64,000 nucleotides of DNA from Bog-473 sp963809715 (lineage in GTDB: Bacteria > Actinomycetota > Acidimicrobiia > Acidimicrobiales > RAAP-2): NCBI GenBank assembly GCA_963809715.1, contig CAWEKO010000006.1, forward strand, positions 372,001-436,000. The letters run 5' to 3'. Positions 25,260-33,791 of the stretch are shown here, piece after piece (positions within the stretch are counted from its first letter, which is position 1; every line of letters starts with the position of its first letter). A program made the position numbers and the translations under genes. A model generated the notes under the pieces. That model ran no database searches, was not told where the DNA came from, and was given only the letters and a program-made list of their open reading frames with translations.

Positions 25260-25988
25260 TCAGAGCAGCCGTGTCTCGAGCGCGACCTCGCGCGTCGTGG
25301 CACCGTCGCGGGTCAGCGAGTATGCCACCTTGCCCGCGACCTCGGTGAAGGCGTCCTGGAGCTCGGTGCCGTAGAAGACGAGTCCGGTGCCGTTCTCGGT
25401 GGCATAACCGTCGGGCAGCACACCCTCGGCGATGAGGGAATGAATCAGCGGACGCCGTTGCTCCTCGGCGTCGTGGTGCGGGCTGTTCGAATAGGGCAGG
25501 AAGGCCAGGCCGTTGGTGACCGGCTGCAGAGTCGGCCCGAAGGAGTCGGTGGTGCCCCCGACGTGCCAGCACAGCGAGCCGGCCGACACCCCCGAGAGCA
25601 CGACACCGGCCGCCCAGCACTCGCGCAGGACGACGTCGAGCCCGTGGAGGCGCCAGAGCGCCAGCAGATTGGCCGTGCTCCCGCCCCCCACCCAGATGAC
25701 GTCTTGGGCCAGGAGATGCGCTCGCACATCGGGCACGTTCGGCATCGGGAACAGTGTGAGGTGCGAGCTGATGAAGCCCAGCTTGGAGAAGGCATTGTGC
25801 ACTGCGGCCAGCCGCGACGAGTCGTCACCCACGGCCGTCGCGATGACGCAGAGCCGCGGGTGCGAACTCGCCCCGGCCAGGTCGGCCGCGAGCCGGTAGG
25901 ACGGCCCCGGACGCAAGTTGGCCGGGTCCGGGCCCTCGGGCTGAAACCCGATGGAGGTGGCGACGATCGTTGGTTGCCGGGCGGCCAC
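25260..25988 (-). CDS. Peptidase S51 family protein (cyanophycinase/dipeptidase-E-like)
   Basis: A 242-residue class I glutamine-amidotransferase-fold peptidase from a GTG at 25988. The nucleophile motif GVSAGSLCW (GxSAG, Ser at about residue 129) and the preceding VIWVGGGSTANLLALW are diagnostic of S51, which cleaves aspartyl dipeptides or cyanophycin. Its start lies 1 bp from the stop of the hydroxyacid dehydrogenase upstream, so the two form an operon. A decayed copy of its last about 50 codons sits at 17744-17899. No cyanophycin synthetase is in the window, so the substrate is open. Confidence 0.88.
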   Translation of the reverse strand: MAARQPTIVATSIGFQPEGPDPANLRPGPSYRLAADLAGASSHPRLCVIATAVGDDSSRLAAVHNAFSKLGFISSHLTLFPMPNVPDVRAHLLAQDVIWVGGGSTANLLALWRLHGLDVVLRECWAAGVVLSGVSAGSLCWHVGGTTDSFGPTLQPVTNGLAFLPYSNSPHHDAEEQRRPLIHSLIAEGVLPDGYATENGTGLVFYGTELQDAFTEVAGKVAYSLTRDGATTREVALETRLL

Positions 25989-25989
25989 G

Positions 25990-26973
25990 TCAGCTCGGGA
26001 GGACCTCGGGATTGACGATGTGCAGCGGGCGGGCCCCGGCCATCAGACGGCACAGGTCATCGGCGATGGTCTTGGTGTGATTGCTCTCGGTGTCGTAGGT
26101 GGCCCCGCCGATGTGGGGTGTCAGCACCACGTTGGGGAACGTCGTCAGCGGATGATCGGTGGCGAGGTGCTCGCCCTCGAAGTGGTCCAGTCCCGCCGCG
26201 CCGACCTTGCCCGAGGCCAGTGCGGCCACCAGCGCGTCGGTGTCGTGGATCTTGGCTCGAGCCGTGTTCAGATAAACAACGCCATCGCGCATCTTGGCGA
26301 AGGCGTCTGCGTCGATCAGACCCGTCGTCTCCTCGGTCACTGGTGCGTGGATCGAGATGACGTCGGAGCGGGCCAGCAACTCGTCGAACGAGCTGGTCGC
26401 GTCGGGCGCATACGGGTCGTAGGCCAACACGTCCATGCCGAGGCCGCGCAGACGCCAGCGCAGCGCGCGTCCCACCGCGCCGAGGCCTACCAGGCCGACC
26501 GTTTGGCCGGCCAGTTCCCAGGCCCGGTAGCGCTGGTAGGGGATTTTCCCGTCCCGGTAGATTTCGCCCTCGCGCACGTCACGGTCGGCCGGGACGACGC
26601 CGCGAGTGGCGGCGAAGAGCAGCGCCACCGCCAGCTCGGCCACCGCGTTGGCGTTGCGGCCGGGCGCGCGCAGCACGGGGACACCGGCTGCCGTGGCCGC
26701 CGGGACATCCACGTTGGTCGGGTCGCCCCGACAACTGCAGACCGCGATGATCGGCTGTTCGTAAAGCGCCGGGCCGCAGTTGTCGCTCTCGACGACAACG
26801 ATGTTGGCCCCCTCGGCTGCCACCCGCTCTGCCAGCTGCTGGGCGTTGTAGATCCGCAGACTGGGCTGCTCGAGCCAGGAGTCGAGCACGAGGTCCGCCA
26901 GCTCGTGGAGCAAGTCGAGACCGGGTCCGCTGACCGCAGCGGTCACGAGGGCCTTCGGACGGGGCGATGTCAT
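25990..26973 (-). CDS. D-isomer-specific 2-hydroxyacid dehydrogenase (SerA-like)
   Basis: A 327-residue NAD-binding dehydrogenase. The ATG at 26973 (MTSPRPKALVT) is preferred; the frame is open further upstream through poor sequence. The Rossmann motif VGLVGLGAVGRALRWRLRGLG is near residue 145, the catalytic Arg lies in LNTARAKI, the Glu in LDHFEGEH and the His in TPHIGGAT. N-terminal residues 1-95 form the substrate domain; there is no ACT domain, unlike full phosphoglycerate dehydrogenase. Possible substrates include phosphoglycerate, glycerate or other 2-hydroxyacids. It lies directly upstream of the S51 peptidase. Part of this gene is duplicated as a pseudogene at 28128. Confidence 0.88.
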   Translation of the reverse strand: MTSPRPKALVTAAVSGPGLDLLHELADLVLDSWLEQPSLRIYNAQQLAERVAAEGANIVVVESDNCGPALYEQPIIAVCSCRGDPTNVDVPAATAAGVPVLRAPGRNANAVAELAVALLFAATRGVVPADRDVREGEIYRDGKIPYQRYRAWELAGQTVGLVGLGAVGRALRWRLRGLGMDVLAYDPYAPDATSSFDELLARSDVISIHAPVTEETTGLIDADAFAKMRDGVVYLNTARAKIHDTDALVAALASGKVGAAGLDHFEGEHLATDHPLTTFPNVVLTPHIGGATYDTESNHTKTIADDLCRLMAGARPLHIVNPEVLPS

Positions 26974-27075
26974 GGGCGTGAACTTCTCCTTCGGGGCGGA
27001 CGTCGTCCCAATAATGACACCTTGAGGGATCTGGGATCGGGGGATCGAGGACGACGAAGACGGCAATCGACGCGC

Positions 27076-27110
27076 AACGGCCCCCGACCTACAGGAGGCC
27101 GAGGGCCGTT
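27076..27110 (-). terminator. Intergenic hairpin after the G1-like peptidase gene
   Basis: A 15-bp stem with two mismatches (27076-27090 with 27096-27110) and a 5-base loop follows the peptidase stop on the minus strand. There is no T-run. The hairpin recurs in unit B (28432-28465) with a less well paired stem. Confidence 0.55.
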
Positions 27111-27127
27111 CGCGGCAACGGATCCTT

Positions 27128-27904
27128 CTACGAGGCGTGCTTGAACGCCTCGGTGAAGGCCGAACCGGCAGCAGTCGTGTGCAGCTTGCCGCTCTTGATG
27201 AGCAGGTCGCCCCCGTTCAACGCGTTGAACTCAGTCGGGCTCTCGAACCCGAGGTAGTCCCCGTTGACGGTGGCGTTCGTGAAGTTGGCCGTTGTGAAGG
27301 TTGGAACCGGCCTGCTGGGAGCTTCGTTGAAGGTCCCGATGTCGACCTTGGTGTCGCCCTGGTTGACAGAGTTGTCCGCGAACCAGAACACGTTGGCGGT
27401 CAGGTCGTGGATCTCGGCATACGTCGAGCTGCCGGACTGGAACAGTGAGGCGACGACGACGTCTCCCGCCGCCGCTCCGGACTTGTCGAACGGACCCGCC
27501 AACGTGGCGAAGACCCAGTCGTAAAGCGGGGCGCCGCTCGTGGGACAATAGCCAGCGACAAAGGCGTACGCGTTGAGCGAGTCCGTATAGACGCCGTTCC
27601 ACTCAGCCGCGCTCTTGTTCTTGTCCGCCGTTGTGCACGAGATTTTGGGCACCGTGAAGGTGACACTGGCGCTTGCGAGGCCACCTGTCGGGGTCGCCTG
27701 GTAGCCGGCGAGATAGGTCGACGAGCCCGCGGCCAGTGGGTGCACCCCGGCCGGCGGCTTCACGATCGCCGGTGCCGTTCCCGCCGCGCCGGCGGCCGAG
27801 GCGAAGCCGAGCGTCGCCACGGCGATCGCGGCCACCCCGGCGAAACAGGCTGAGAGCCTGGTGCCGGGCCCAAAACTTCGGGTGAACGGAGTTCGACTGA
27901 TCAT
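27128..27904 (-). CDS. Secreted G1/A4 glutamic-peptidase-like protein, copy A
   Basis: A 258-residue exported protein with AAAGGGACAC just before the ATG. The signal peptide (LSACFAGVAAIAVATLGFAS) ends at AGA/AGT. The mature part, about 210 residues, is beta-rich and resembles eqolisin/peptidase A4 jelly rolls: AGYQATPTGGLASASVTFTVP, then YDWVFA, AGDVVVASLFQSGSSTYAEI and VDIGTFNE. The Glu in GTFNE and a residue in the first strand are candidates for the catalytic Glu/Gln pair, but the canonical sequence around them is not conserved, so activity is uncertain. A close paralogue lies at 28484. Both are preceded by duplicated non-coding sequence. Confidence 0.65.
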   Translation of the reverse strand: MISRTPFTRSFGPGTRLSACFAGVAAIAVATLGFASAAGAAGTAPAIVKPPAGVHPLAAGSSTYLAGYQATPTGGLASASVTFTVPKISCTTADKNKSAAEWNGVYTDSLNAYAFVAGYCPTSGAPLYDWVFATLAGPFDKSGAAAGDVVVASLFQSGSSTYAEIHDLTANVFWFADNSVNQGDTKVDIGTFNEAPSRPVPTFTTANFTNATVNGDYLGFESPTEFNALNGGDLLIKSGKLHTTAAGSAFTEAFKHAS

Positions 27905-28127
27905 TGTGTCCCTTTCCCATTCGATTCGGAGTGGATCTGGCTGGACAACGCGGGTTGCGCTGCGCCCCGTTTGATATCACGAATGGGCCTCACCGTGTCG
28001 TATGTCCATCGAGGTCGCGGCGTGTCCCCGTCGAATTCGTTCGACGCGGACCGCCGCCTCACACCTGCGGTGCAGTGCCCTGGCTCGGTGGGCATTGGCT
28101 CCACGCGGCGTCGGTAGAGGCGCCAGC

Positions 28128-28334
28128 TCAGGGCCGCCCCAGCGCGCCGAGGCACACCACGCCGACCGTCTGGGCGGCCAGCTCCCGGTCCCGGTAGCGC
28201 TGGCGAGGGATCTTCCCGTCCAAGTAGATGTCGCCCTCGCGCACGTCACGGTCGGCCGGGACGATGCCGCGAGTGGCGGAGGCGAGCAGCGCCACCGCCA
28301 ACTCGGTACCGCGTCGGCGACCAGGCGATGTCCT
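28128..28334 (-). pseudogene. 2-hydroxyacid dehydrogenase fragment
   Basis: About 60 codons align with the intact gene at 25990: ELAVALLASATRGIVPADRD and KIPRQRYRDRELAAQTVG against the same stretches in the intact protein. The ATG equivalent is now AGG (28332-28334), the N-terminal domain is deleted and the C-terminal two thirds are absent. It is a duplication relic. Confidence 0.85.
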
Positions 28335-28431
28335 GGGCTTGAACTTCTCCTTCGGCGCCGGACGTCGCCCATACTGACCTCTTGAGGGATCCCGTGATCG
28401 AGGACGACCCCGAACGCGGCAACTGACGCGC

Positions 28432-28465
28432 AACGACCCCCGACCTACAGGAGGCCGAGGGCCGT
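28432..28465 (-). terminator. Degenerate copy of the intergenic hairpin
   Basis: Same sequence as 27076-27110 with a base change in the left arm that breaks a pair. It lies downstream of peptidase copy B. Confidence 0.4.
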
Positions 28466-28483
28466 TCGCGCCACAAGGTACGT

Positions 28484-29263
28484 CTACGAGGCGTGCTTGA
28501 ACGTCTCGGAGAAGACCGAACCGGTAGCGGTCGTGTGCAACTTTCCGCTCTTGATGAGCAGGTCGCCCCCGTTCAACGCGTTGATCTCAGTCGGGCTCTC
28601 GAACCCGAGGTAGTCCCCGTTGACCGTGGCGTTCGTGAAGTTGGCCTTCGTGAATGTTGGAACCGGCACGCTCAGCGCCTGGTCCTCGTTGTAGGTCCCG
28701 ATGTTGACGATGGTGTCGCCCTGGTTGACGGGGTTGTCCGCGACCCAGGTCACGTTCTGGGTCAGGTCGTGGATCTCGGCAAACGTCGAGCTGCCCGACT
28801 GGAACAGCGAGGCGACGACGACGTCGCCCGGCGCCGCACCGGGCTCATTGAAATTGCCCGCCCCGGTCTGGAATTGCCAGTCGTACACTGGGCCGCTCGA
28901 ACGACATTGGCTGGCGACGAGGGCGTAGGTGCTGAGCGAACTCGTGAAGACGCCGTTCCACTCTTCAGCACCCTTGTTCGTGTCCGTTGTCGTGCACGAG
29001 ATTTTGGGCACCGTGAAGGTGGCGCTGGCGCTGGCGAGGCCACCTGTGGGGGTCGTCTGGTAGCCCGCAATATTGGCCGACGAGCTTGCGCCCAGGGGGT
29101 GTACCCCGGCCGGCGTTTGCGCCATGGCCACTGCCGTTCCGGCCGCGCCGGCTGCCGAGGCGAAGCCAAGCGTTGCCGCGCCGAGCGCAGCCAAGCCGGT
29201 GAAACAGGCTGTGAGCCTGGTGACGGGCCCAGAACCCCGGTTGAGCGGATTTCGAGTGGTCAT
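28484..29263 (-). CDS. Secreted G1/A4 glutamic-peptidase-like protein, copy B
   Basis: A 259-residue paralogue of the gene at 27128, starting at the ATG at 29263 with AAAGGGACAC upstream. It has the same signal peptide type (LTACFTGLAALGAATLGFAS) and the same core (AGYQTTPTGGLASASATFTV, YDWQF, GDVVVASLFQSGSSTFAEI, NIGTYNE, then an identical VNGDYLGFESPTE). The last 35 residues are nearly identical to copy A, while the middle (about residues 100-135) differs most, so the copies are diverging there. As in copy A, the peptidase assignment rests on fold-level resemblance. Confidence 0.65.
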   Translation of the reverse strand: MTTRNPLNRGSGPVTRLTACFTGLAALGAATLGFASAAGAAGTAVAMAQTPAGVHPLGASSSANIAGYQTTPTGGLASASATFTVPKISCTTTDTNKGAEEWNGVFTSSLSTYALVASQCRSSGPVYDWQFQTGAGNFNEPGAAPGDVVVASLFQSGSSTFAEIHDLTQNVTWVADNPVNQGDTIVNIGTYNEDQALSVPVPTFTKANFTNATVNGDYLGFESPTEINALNGGDLLIKSGKLHTTATGSVFSETFKHAS

Positions 29264-29440
29264 CGTGTCCCTTTCCATTCGGGTAAAAGTGGATTTTGAA
29301 AGGCAACGCAGGTTGCGGCCCGTCCCGTTGCTATCACGTCTGGGCTCACCATGTCGTGTGTCCATCGACGTCGGCGGCATGTCCTCGTCGACATGTCTCC
29401 ACGCGGACCCCACCTGGGCTCCCACGCCGCGACGGTAGAG

Positions 29441-29631
29441 CTGACATCCTCGACACCCCGACCAATCCGCTGGAGGTGATGTCAGGTGGCGACCGGAGCC
29501 CGATGGCCCAGCTGGCCCCCATGTCGTGGCTCATGGAGCCGCCAGCCGCCTCGGAGCCGTCCACAGTGTTGGACCTCTTGCGCCAAACCCACCTGCCACA
29601 ATGACGTGATCATGACGCACGTGTCAGATTC
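29441..29631 (+). other. Short gap with a truncated coding remnant and a possible operator
   Basis: From the duplication end, one plus-strand frame reads ADILDTPTNPLEVMSGGD through VLDLLRQTHLPQ to a TGA ending at 29604. It looks like the C-terminal 55 codons of a lost gene; family unknown. Just after, ACGTG (29604-29608) and CACGT (29618-29622) form an inverted repeat upstream of the sugar kinase, possibly its operator. Confidence 0.35.
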
Positions 29632-31020
29632 ATGAGCCCACCTTCGAAGGCAGTCACCGTCGGCGTCGACGTGGGGACCACATCGGTCAAGGCGCTGGCC
29701 GTCGACGAGCGGGGACAGGTCGTCGCTCGCAGCCGCGTGCCGCACACCGTGGTGGCCCCCGAGGCCGATGTGCTGCGCCACGACGCCAAGAAGGCCTGGT
29801 GGTCGGGACCTCGGAAGGCCTACCAGGAGGTGACTGCCGAGCTGGGCGACCGCCCGATAGCTGGAGTGACCGTGGCGTCCATGGTGCCCTCCCTCACCGC
29901 GGTGAACCGCCGGGGCGTGCCCGTCTTGCCCGGACTGCTCTACGGAGATCGTGAGGGTCGGGTGGAGCCGGCGGCTGAGGGCGGTCTTCTACCTGGCGCC
30001 ATGCCCGATGCCGAAGGTTTCCTCGGCTGGGCGCACAACGAGGCCCCCGACGCTCGGGGCTACTGGCCATGCCAGGCCGTGGCCACCCATGCCCTGTCGG
30101 ACCTCCCGGCCATCGATACGGCAGTGACGGCGTCGCTCGGGTCCCTCCACATGTTGGGCACGTGGAACAAGGATCTCCTCGCATCGGTCGGGGTCCACGA
30201 GGCGCAGTTGCCCATGGTCGTTCCCATGGGCGAGGCCGCCGGGACGTTGCCCGGGTCCGACACCATCGTGACCGGCGGCACCATCGACGCCCTGTGCGAC
30301 CAGATCGTGGCCGGCGCGTCGGAACCGGGCGACGTGCTCATCATCTTCGGGGCGACCCTCATCGCCTGGGCCGTGACCGAGCAGTGGCTCACCGTTCCCG
30401 GCCTGGTGAGCTTCCCCCACACGACGCCCAAGCGGTTTCTCGTCGGTGGACCCAGCAATGCCGGGGCCCTCTTCGTGGACTGGGCCCGCCAGCTCCTGCG
30501 CGGGGCGCCGCGTCCGGGACCCGACCGTGAGAAGCTGCCCCCCCGGCTGGGCGACCCCGACCGCGTCCCGGTGTGGTTGCCCTACATCAGGGGAGAACGC
30601 ACCCCGTTCGAGGACCACACCTTGCGCTCGAACATCTACGGGCTCGACATTGGTTCGGGTGCCGAGGCGATCGAGCGCGCCGCCTTCGAGGCCAGTGGGT
30701 TCGTGGTGCAGCGCATGCTCGACATGGCCGATGTCAAGGGCAAACGGATCGTGGCCAGTGGGGGCGGGTCACGGGTGACCGCCTGGATGGCGGCCGTGGC
30801 CGACGTCACCGGGTTGACCGTGGAGACGGTGGCCGTGCCGGAGGGTGCGGCGCGCGGTGCTGCCTACTTCGCTCGGATGGCCGCCGGTCTCGAGACGTCG
30901 CTCGAGGGTTCAGCGAGCTGGGCGGCCGTGGGCCGCCGGATCGAGCCCGATCCCCACTGGGCCCGGGCCACGGCCGAGCGCTACGGCCGCTTCCGTGAGC
31001 TCGGCACCGGGGTGCATTAG
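29632..31020 (+). CDS. FGGY-family carbohydrate kinase
   Basis: A 462-residue sugar kinase. The N-terminal GVDVGTTSVKALAVD is the phosphate-1 ATP-binding motif of the FGGY/actin-fold family; the second half has the adenosine-binding VASGGGSRVTAWMAAVADVTG and PEGAARGAAYFA. The length fits xylulokinase and relatives. The substrate cannot be fixed: RPIAGVTVASMVPSLTAV and the short N-domain loops are compatible with xylulose, ribulose or erythritol-type sugars. It converges on an alcohol dehydrogenase/SDR pair only 5 bp away, which suggests a sugar or polyol pathway of oxidation then phosphorylation; that link is inference. Confidence 0.85.
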   Translation: MSPPSKAVTVGVDVGTTSVKALAVDERGQVVARSRVPHTVVAPEADVLRHDAKKAWWSGPRKAYQEVTAELGDRPIAGVTVASMVPSLTAVNRRGVPVLPGLLYGDREGRVEPAAEGGLLPGAMPDAEGFLGWAHNEAPDARGYWPCQAVATHALSDLPAIDTAVTASLGSLHMLGTWNKDLLASVGVHEAQLPMVVPMGEAAGTLPGSDTIVTGGTIDALCDQIVAGASEPGDVLIIFGATLIAWAVTEQWLTVPGLVSFPHTTPKRFLVGGPSNAGALFVDWARQLLRGAPRPGPDREKLPPRLGDPDRVPVWLPYIRGERTPFEDHTLRSNIYGLDIGSGAEAIERAAFEASGFVVQRMLDMADVKGKRIVASGGGSRVTAWMAAVADVTGLTVETVAVPEGAARGAAYFARMAAGLETSLEGSASWAAVGRRIEPDPHWARATAERYGRFRELGTGVH

Positions 31021-31025
31021 TCAGC

Positions 31026-32264
31026 TCAGCCGTTCGGCGTAAAGGCCACCTTGAGTGCGCCGCTGCGATCCTGGCGGGCGATTGTCTTGAGAGCCGGCCA
31101 CCACTCTTCGAGGGCAAAGCGATGAGTCAGCATGGGCGTGATGTCCAGGCGGCCATCGGCCACGAATTCGAGGTAGTGCGCGATGGCGTGCTGGCGCTTG
31201 CCCTCGAAGTCCTCGATGCCGAAGGCATTCGAACCGGCGATGGTGATCTCCTTGAAGTAGATCGGTGTGGATTCCCAGCGCTCCGGGGTGGCCACACCGG
31301 TGTAGACCAGCCGCCCGCGCTCGGCCAGGACGCGGACGTCGACCTCGAGCGTCTCCGCTTTGGCGATCGAGTCGTAGACGACATCGATATGGCCGGGGTG
31401 GGTGGTCGGGAGCCCGTCGAGCGCCGCGTGGAGCACGGCTCCGGACCAGGCGGCGAGCTCTTCGACCAGGGCCAGCCTGGGTTCGTGGGAGAAGACGGCG
31501 GAGGCGCCGAAGCGCAGGGCCATCTCCTTTTGGGACTCGAAGCGGGCGACGACCCCCACTTCGACGTTCGGGTACAGCGCACGCAGGATGGCGACGCTGG
31601 TCAGGCCCAACGCTCCGGCCCCGTAGACCAACACGCGTCCCGATTCCGGAGGCGGATGGCGCACGATGGCGTGGAACGAAACCGAGAAGGGGTCGGCCAG
31701 GACGGCCGCCTCGTCCGAGATGCCGTCGGGCACCGGAATGAGCATGGAGTCGTGCGCGGCCAGCCGTTCTGCCCAGGCGCCCGGCGCACCCGTGATGACG
31801 CCAACGTGGACCCCGGGACCGAGCTCTCCCTTGGTGAAGCTCCAGCAGAGGCTGAGGTCGCCCGCCTTGCAGGCCGGGCAGAGGGGGTCGATGCCCCGCG
31901 GTCCGCAGGTCAGCCAAGGGTTGAGCACGACACGCTGGCCCACGTCCAGGCCCCGCGCCTCGGGCCCGAGCGAAACCACCTGGGCCACCACCTCGTGTCC
32001 CGGCACGTGGGGAAGAGAGGAGAAGGCAGCCATCGGGTTGTCGATATCGCCGGTGTTGAAGTCACCGAGTACCAGCTTGGCGTCGGAGCCGCAGATGCCC
32101 GAAAGGATGGGTTTGGTGATGACCCAGTCGGGCCGGGACAGGCGGGCCTCGTCGATCTCGTGCAGGCCGAAAGGCGTCTCGATCAGTTTCGCCTCGAACT
32201 CGTCCTCCGGCGTGGGCCTGACCTCATCCTCGGAGGGTGGTGCTCCGAACAGCAGTGCCTTCAC
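31026..32264 (-). CDS. Zinc-dependent alcohol dehydrogenase (MDR family)
   Basis: A 412-residue medium-chain dehydrogenase. CGSD near residue 59 (catalytic-zinc Cys), PHVPGHEVVAQV (GHE) and a cysteine cluster CGPRGIDPLCPACKAGDLSLC (structural zinc) are present; VLVYGAGALGLTSVAILRAL is the NAD-binding glycine motif. The N-terminal about 45 residues are longer than usual. It probably oxidises a polyol or secondary alcohol. Its start overlaps the stop of the SDR gene upstream (ATGA), forming a two-gene operon that faces the FGGY kinase. Confidence 0.88.
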   Translation of the reverse strand: MKALLFGAPPSEDEVRPTPEDEFEAKLIETPFGLHEIDEARLSRPDWVITKPILSGICGSDAKLVLGDFNTGDIDNPMAAFSSLPHVPGHEVVAQVVSLGPEARGLDVGQRVVLNPWLTCGPRGIDPLCPACKAGDLSLCWSFTKGELGPGVHVGVITGAPGAWAERLAAHDSMLIPVPDGISDEAAVLADPFSVSFHAIVRHPPPESGRVLVYGAGALGLTSVAILRALYPNVEVGVVARFESQKEMALRFGASAVFSHEPRLALVEELAAWSGAVLHAALDGLPTTHPGHIDVVYDSIAKAETLEVDVRVLAERGRLVYTGVATPERWESTPIYFKEITIAGSNAFGIEDFEGKRQHAIAHYLEFVADGRLDITPMLTHRFALEEWWPALKTIARQDRSGALKVAFTPNG

Positions 32265-33052
32265 GATGCCGCGTCCCCCAGTGCCTGTTGCGTGAACGAT
32301 CGCATCCCCTCGAGGAAAGAGTCGATGTCGGTGGTCTTGGCCTCGATCACTGCCTTCATGTCGGGCAAGTAGAACTCGAAGCGGTCGCTATCGATTGCGT
32401 CGGCAATGCTGCCGGCAATGGACTCCGGAGGCTCCTTCGGGCCGTCGTAGAGCGGCGCGTCGTTGTCGGGCTGGTCCCAGATCTCCGTGTCGATTGCCCC
32501 GGGCAAGACAAGCTTGATGTCGACGCCCGTCCCGGCCAGGTCGATGGCGACCGATTCGCTCCAGCCGGCCAGGGCGAACTTCGAGGCCGAGTAGGCCGCC
32601 TCCGTCGTGATGCCCAAGCGACCGCCGAGACTGGACACCATGACGATGGTTCCCGTTCGGCGTTCGAGCATCCGGGGCAGGACGGCCAGGGCGATCGACA
32701 CGGGGGAGAAGTAGTTGATGCGCATCGTGCGCTCGACTTCCCCCATGGTGAGCCGGGTCACGTGGCGGCGCATGGGCACGGCTGCGTTGTTGATGACGAC
32801 ATCGAGCCCGTCATAGTGGTCCCAGATGTCGAGGACCAGAGCCGCAGCATCGCCGGGGTCTGACAGGTCGGCCGCCCATCGGGCCGAGGTAGGCGAGGTC
32901 GTCCGGCAGTCGGCCAGCACCTCGTCGAGCCGGTCAGCCCTGCGGGCAACCAGGGCGACGGTCTCCCCCCGGGCTGCGAGCTCCCGGGCAACGGCCGCGC
33001 CGATACCCGACGATGCTCCGGTCACCAGGACCGTCCTTCCGTCAGGACTCAC
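32261..33052 (-). CDS. Short-chain dehydrogenase/reductase (SDR)
   Basis: A 263-residue classical SDR from the GTG at 33052, with AGGAGGA about 8 bases upstream. TGASSGIGAAVA is the cofactor motif, NNAA the structural motif, and YSASK with a Ser in VSSLGG the catalytic residues. The ARRADR segment after strand 2 suggests NADP(H). It is the first gene of a coupled pair with the zinc alcohol dehydrogenase. Substrate unknown. Confidence 0.9.
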   Translation of the reverse strand: MSPDGRTVLVTGASSGIGAAVARELAARGETVALVARRADRLDEVLADCRTTSPTSARWAADLSDPGDAAALVLDIWDHYDGLDVVINNAAVPMRRHVTRLTMGEVERTMRINYFSPVSIALAVLPRMLERRTGTIVMVSSLGGRLGITTEAAYSASKFALAGWSESVAIDLAGTGVDIKLVLPGAIDTEIWDQPDNDAPLYDGPKEPPESIAGSIADAIDSDRFEFYLPDMKAVIEAKTTDIDSFLEGMRSFTQQALGDAAS

Positions 33053-33101
33053 ACCCCATCCTCCTGCGATGTGCCGTCCACAGCGAGGTCAACGGCCGAT
33101 T

Positions 33102-33178
33102 TGGGGTGAGCGAGGGGTCTCGAACCCCCGACCTCCAGGACCACAACCTGGCGCTCTAACCAACTGAGCTACGCCCAC
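33102..33178 (-). tRNA. tRNA-His (GTG)
   Basis: Clover-leaf with anticodon stem CCAGG/CCTGG and loop TTGTGGT (anticodon GTG), T-loop TTCGAGA and acceptor GTGGGCG/CGCTCAC. An extra G at -1 (33179), needed for histidine identity, is present, and CCA is encoded. Confidence 0.95.
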
Positions 33179-33291
33179 CGAGGGCCATAAGTGTGGCACA
33201 CCGCCTCACCCCAGTCGGGCCGGCGCCTTGGCCCGGACGATGCCTGCGCCTCGCCCAGAGCGCCCTATGTCAGGCTGTTCGGCGCTGGCGT

Positions 33292-33365
33292 GCCCCGGTG
33301 GCCGAGCGGACTTAGGCAACGGACTTCTAATCCGTTTTACGCAGGTTCGAATCCTGCCCGGGGCG
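33292..33365 (+). tRNA. tRNA-Arg (TCT)
   Basis: Acceptor GCCCCGG/CCGGGGC, anticodon stem ACGGA/TCCGT with loop CTTCTAA (anticodon TCT), T-arm GCAGG-TTCGAAT-CCTGC. CCA is not encoded. Confidence 0.95.
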
Positions 33366-33388
33366 CCCTTAGGCCGGGGCGCCCTTTT
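33361..33388 (+). terminator. Terminator after tRNA-Arg
   Basis: GGGCGCCC (33361-33368) pairs with GGGCGCCC (33377-33384) around an 8-base loop, followed by TTTT. It overlaps the 3' end of the tRNA. Confidence 0.75.
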
Positions 33389-33497
33389 GACGTCGCGACA
33401 CCGTTGGGACGCTCCTCCTCTCCAAGGAGGTGGGGGAGCGGGACCAGGCTGCGCCCACCGCGAAGCGACACGTCGGCCTCGTCGGCCCGGTAGCTTC

Positions 33498-33791
33498 GTG
33501 AACGTGACTTCTCATCCAGACGTTCAAGACCTGGGCATCACCGACGAGGAGCTGACCGAGCTGGCGCTGGCTGCCGACCCCGAGGCGCCCCTCCCCGAAG
33601 ACGCGGTACCTATCGGCGTGCATCTGTCTCAGTTCGCCGCTGCTCCGTTGCCGCTGTGGTACATGCCCGCTGCCGTCAGATCGTCGGGTGGACGGTGGCG
33701 CCTTCCCGTCGTGGTCGCGGTGGTGTCAGCCTTCTTCTTGATTGATGCCCTTGGCCTGTGCAACACCTACGGGATCCTCAGCCTCGCCTAA
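33498..33791 (+). CDS. Small membrane protein, unknown function
   Basis: About 97 residues from the GTG at 33498 (another GTG lies at 33504). Residues 1-65 are acidic and hydrophilic (DLGITDEELTELALAADPEA); a single transmembrane helix lies near residues 73-90 (LPVVVAVVSAFFLIDALGL). The 3' end overlaps the convergent PAP2 gene by 66 bp. No family is recognised. The composition and the clear helix support a real protein. Confidence 0.55.
   Translation: MNVTSHPDVQDLGITDEELTELALAADPEAPLPEDAVPIGVHLSQFAAAPLPLWYMPAAVRSSGGRWRLPVVVAVVSAFFLIDALGLCNTYGILSLA

Larger units (their letters stand above)
26470..28119. repeat. Tandem duplication, unit A
   Basis: Unit A spans the 5' part of the hydroxyacid dehydrogenase gene, its intergenic hairpin, the whole G1-like peptidase gene and about 215 bp upstream of it. 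It matches unit B base for base over long runs, including the non-coding hairpin, so the two arose by DNA duplication and not by separate gain. Confidence 0.8.
28120..29440. repeat. Tandem duplication, unit B
   Basis: Unit B is the second copy, directly abutting unit A. It keeps a 207-bp piece of the dehydrogenase gene, the hairpin, a complete peptidase gene and its upstream region. Relative to unit A about 320 bp (equivalent to about 26641-26960) are deleted. Both units end at a shared CGGTAGAG (28112-28119 and 29433-29440). Confidence 0.8.
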
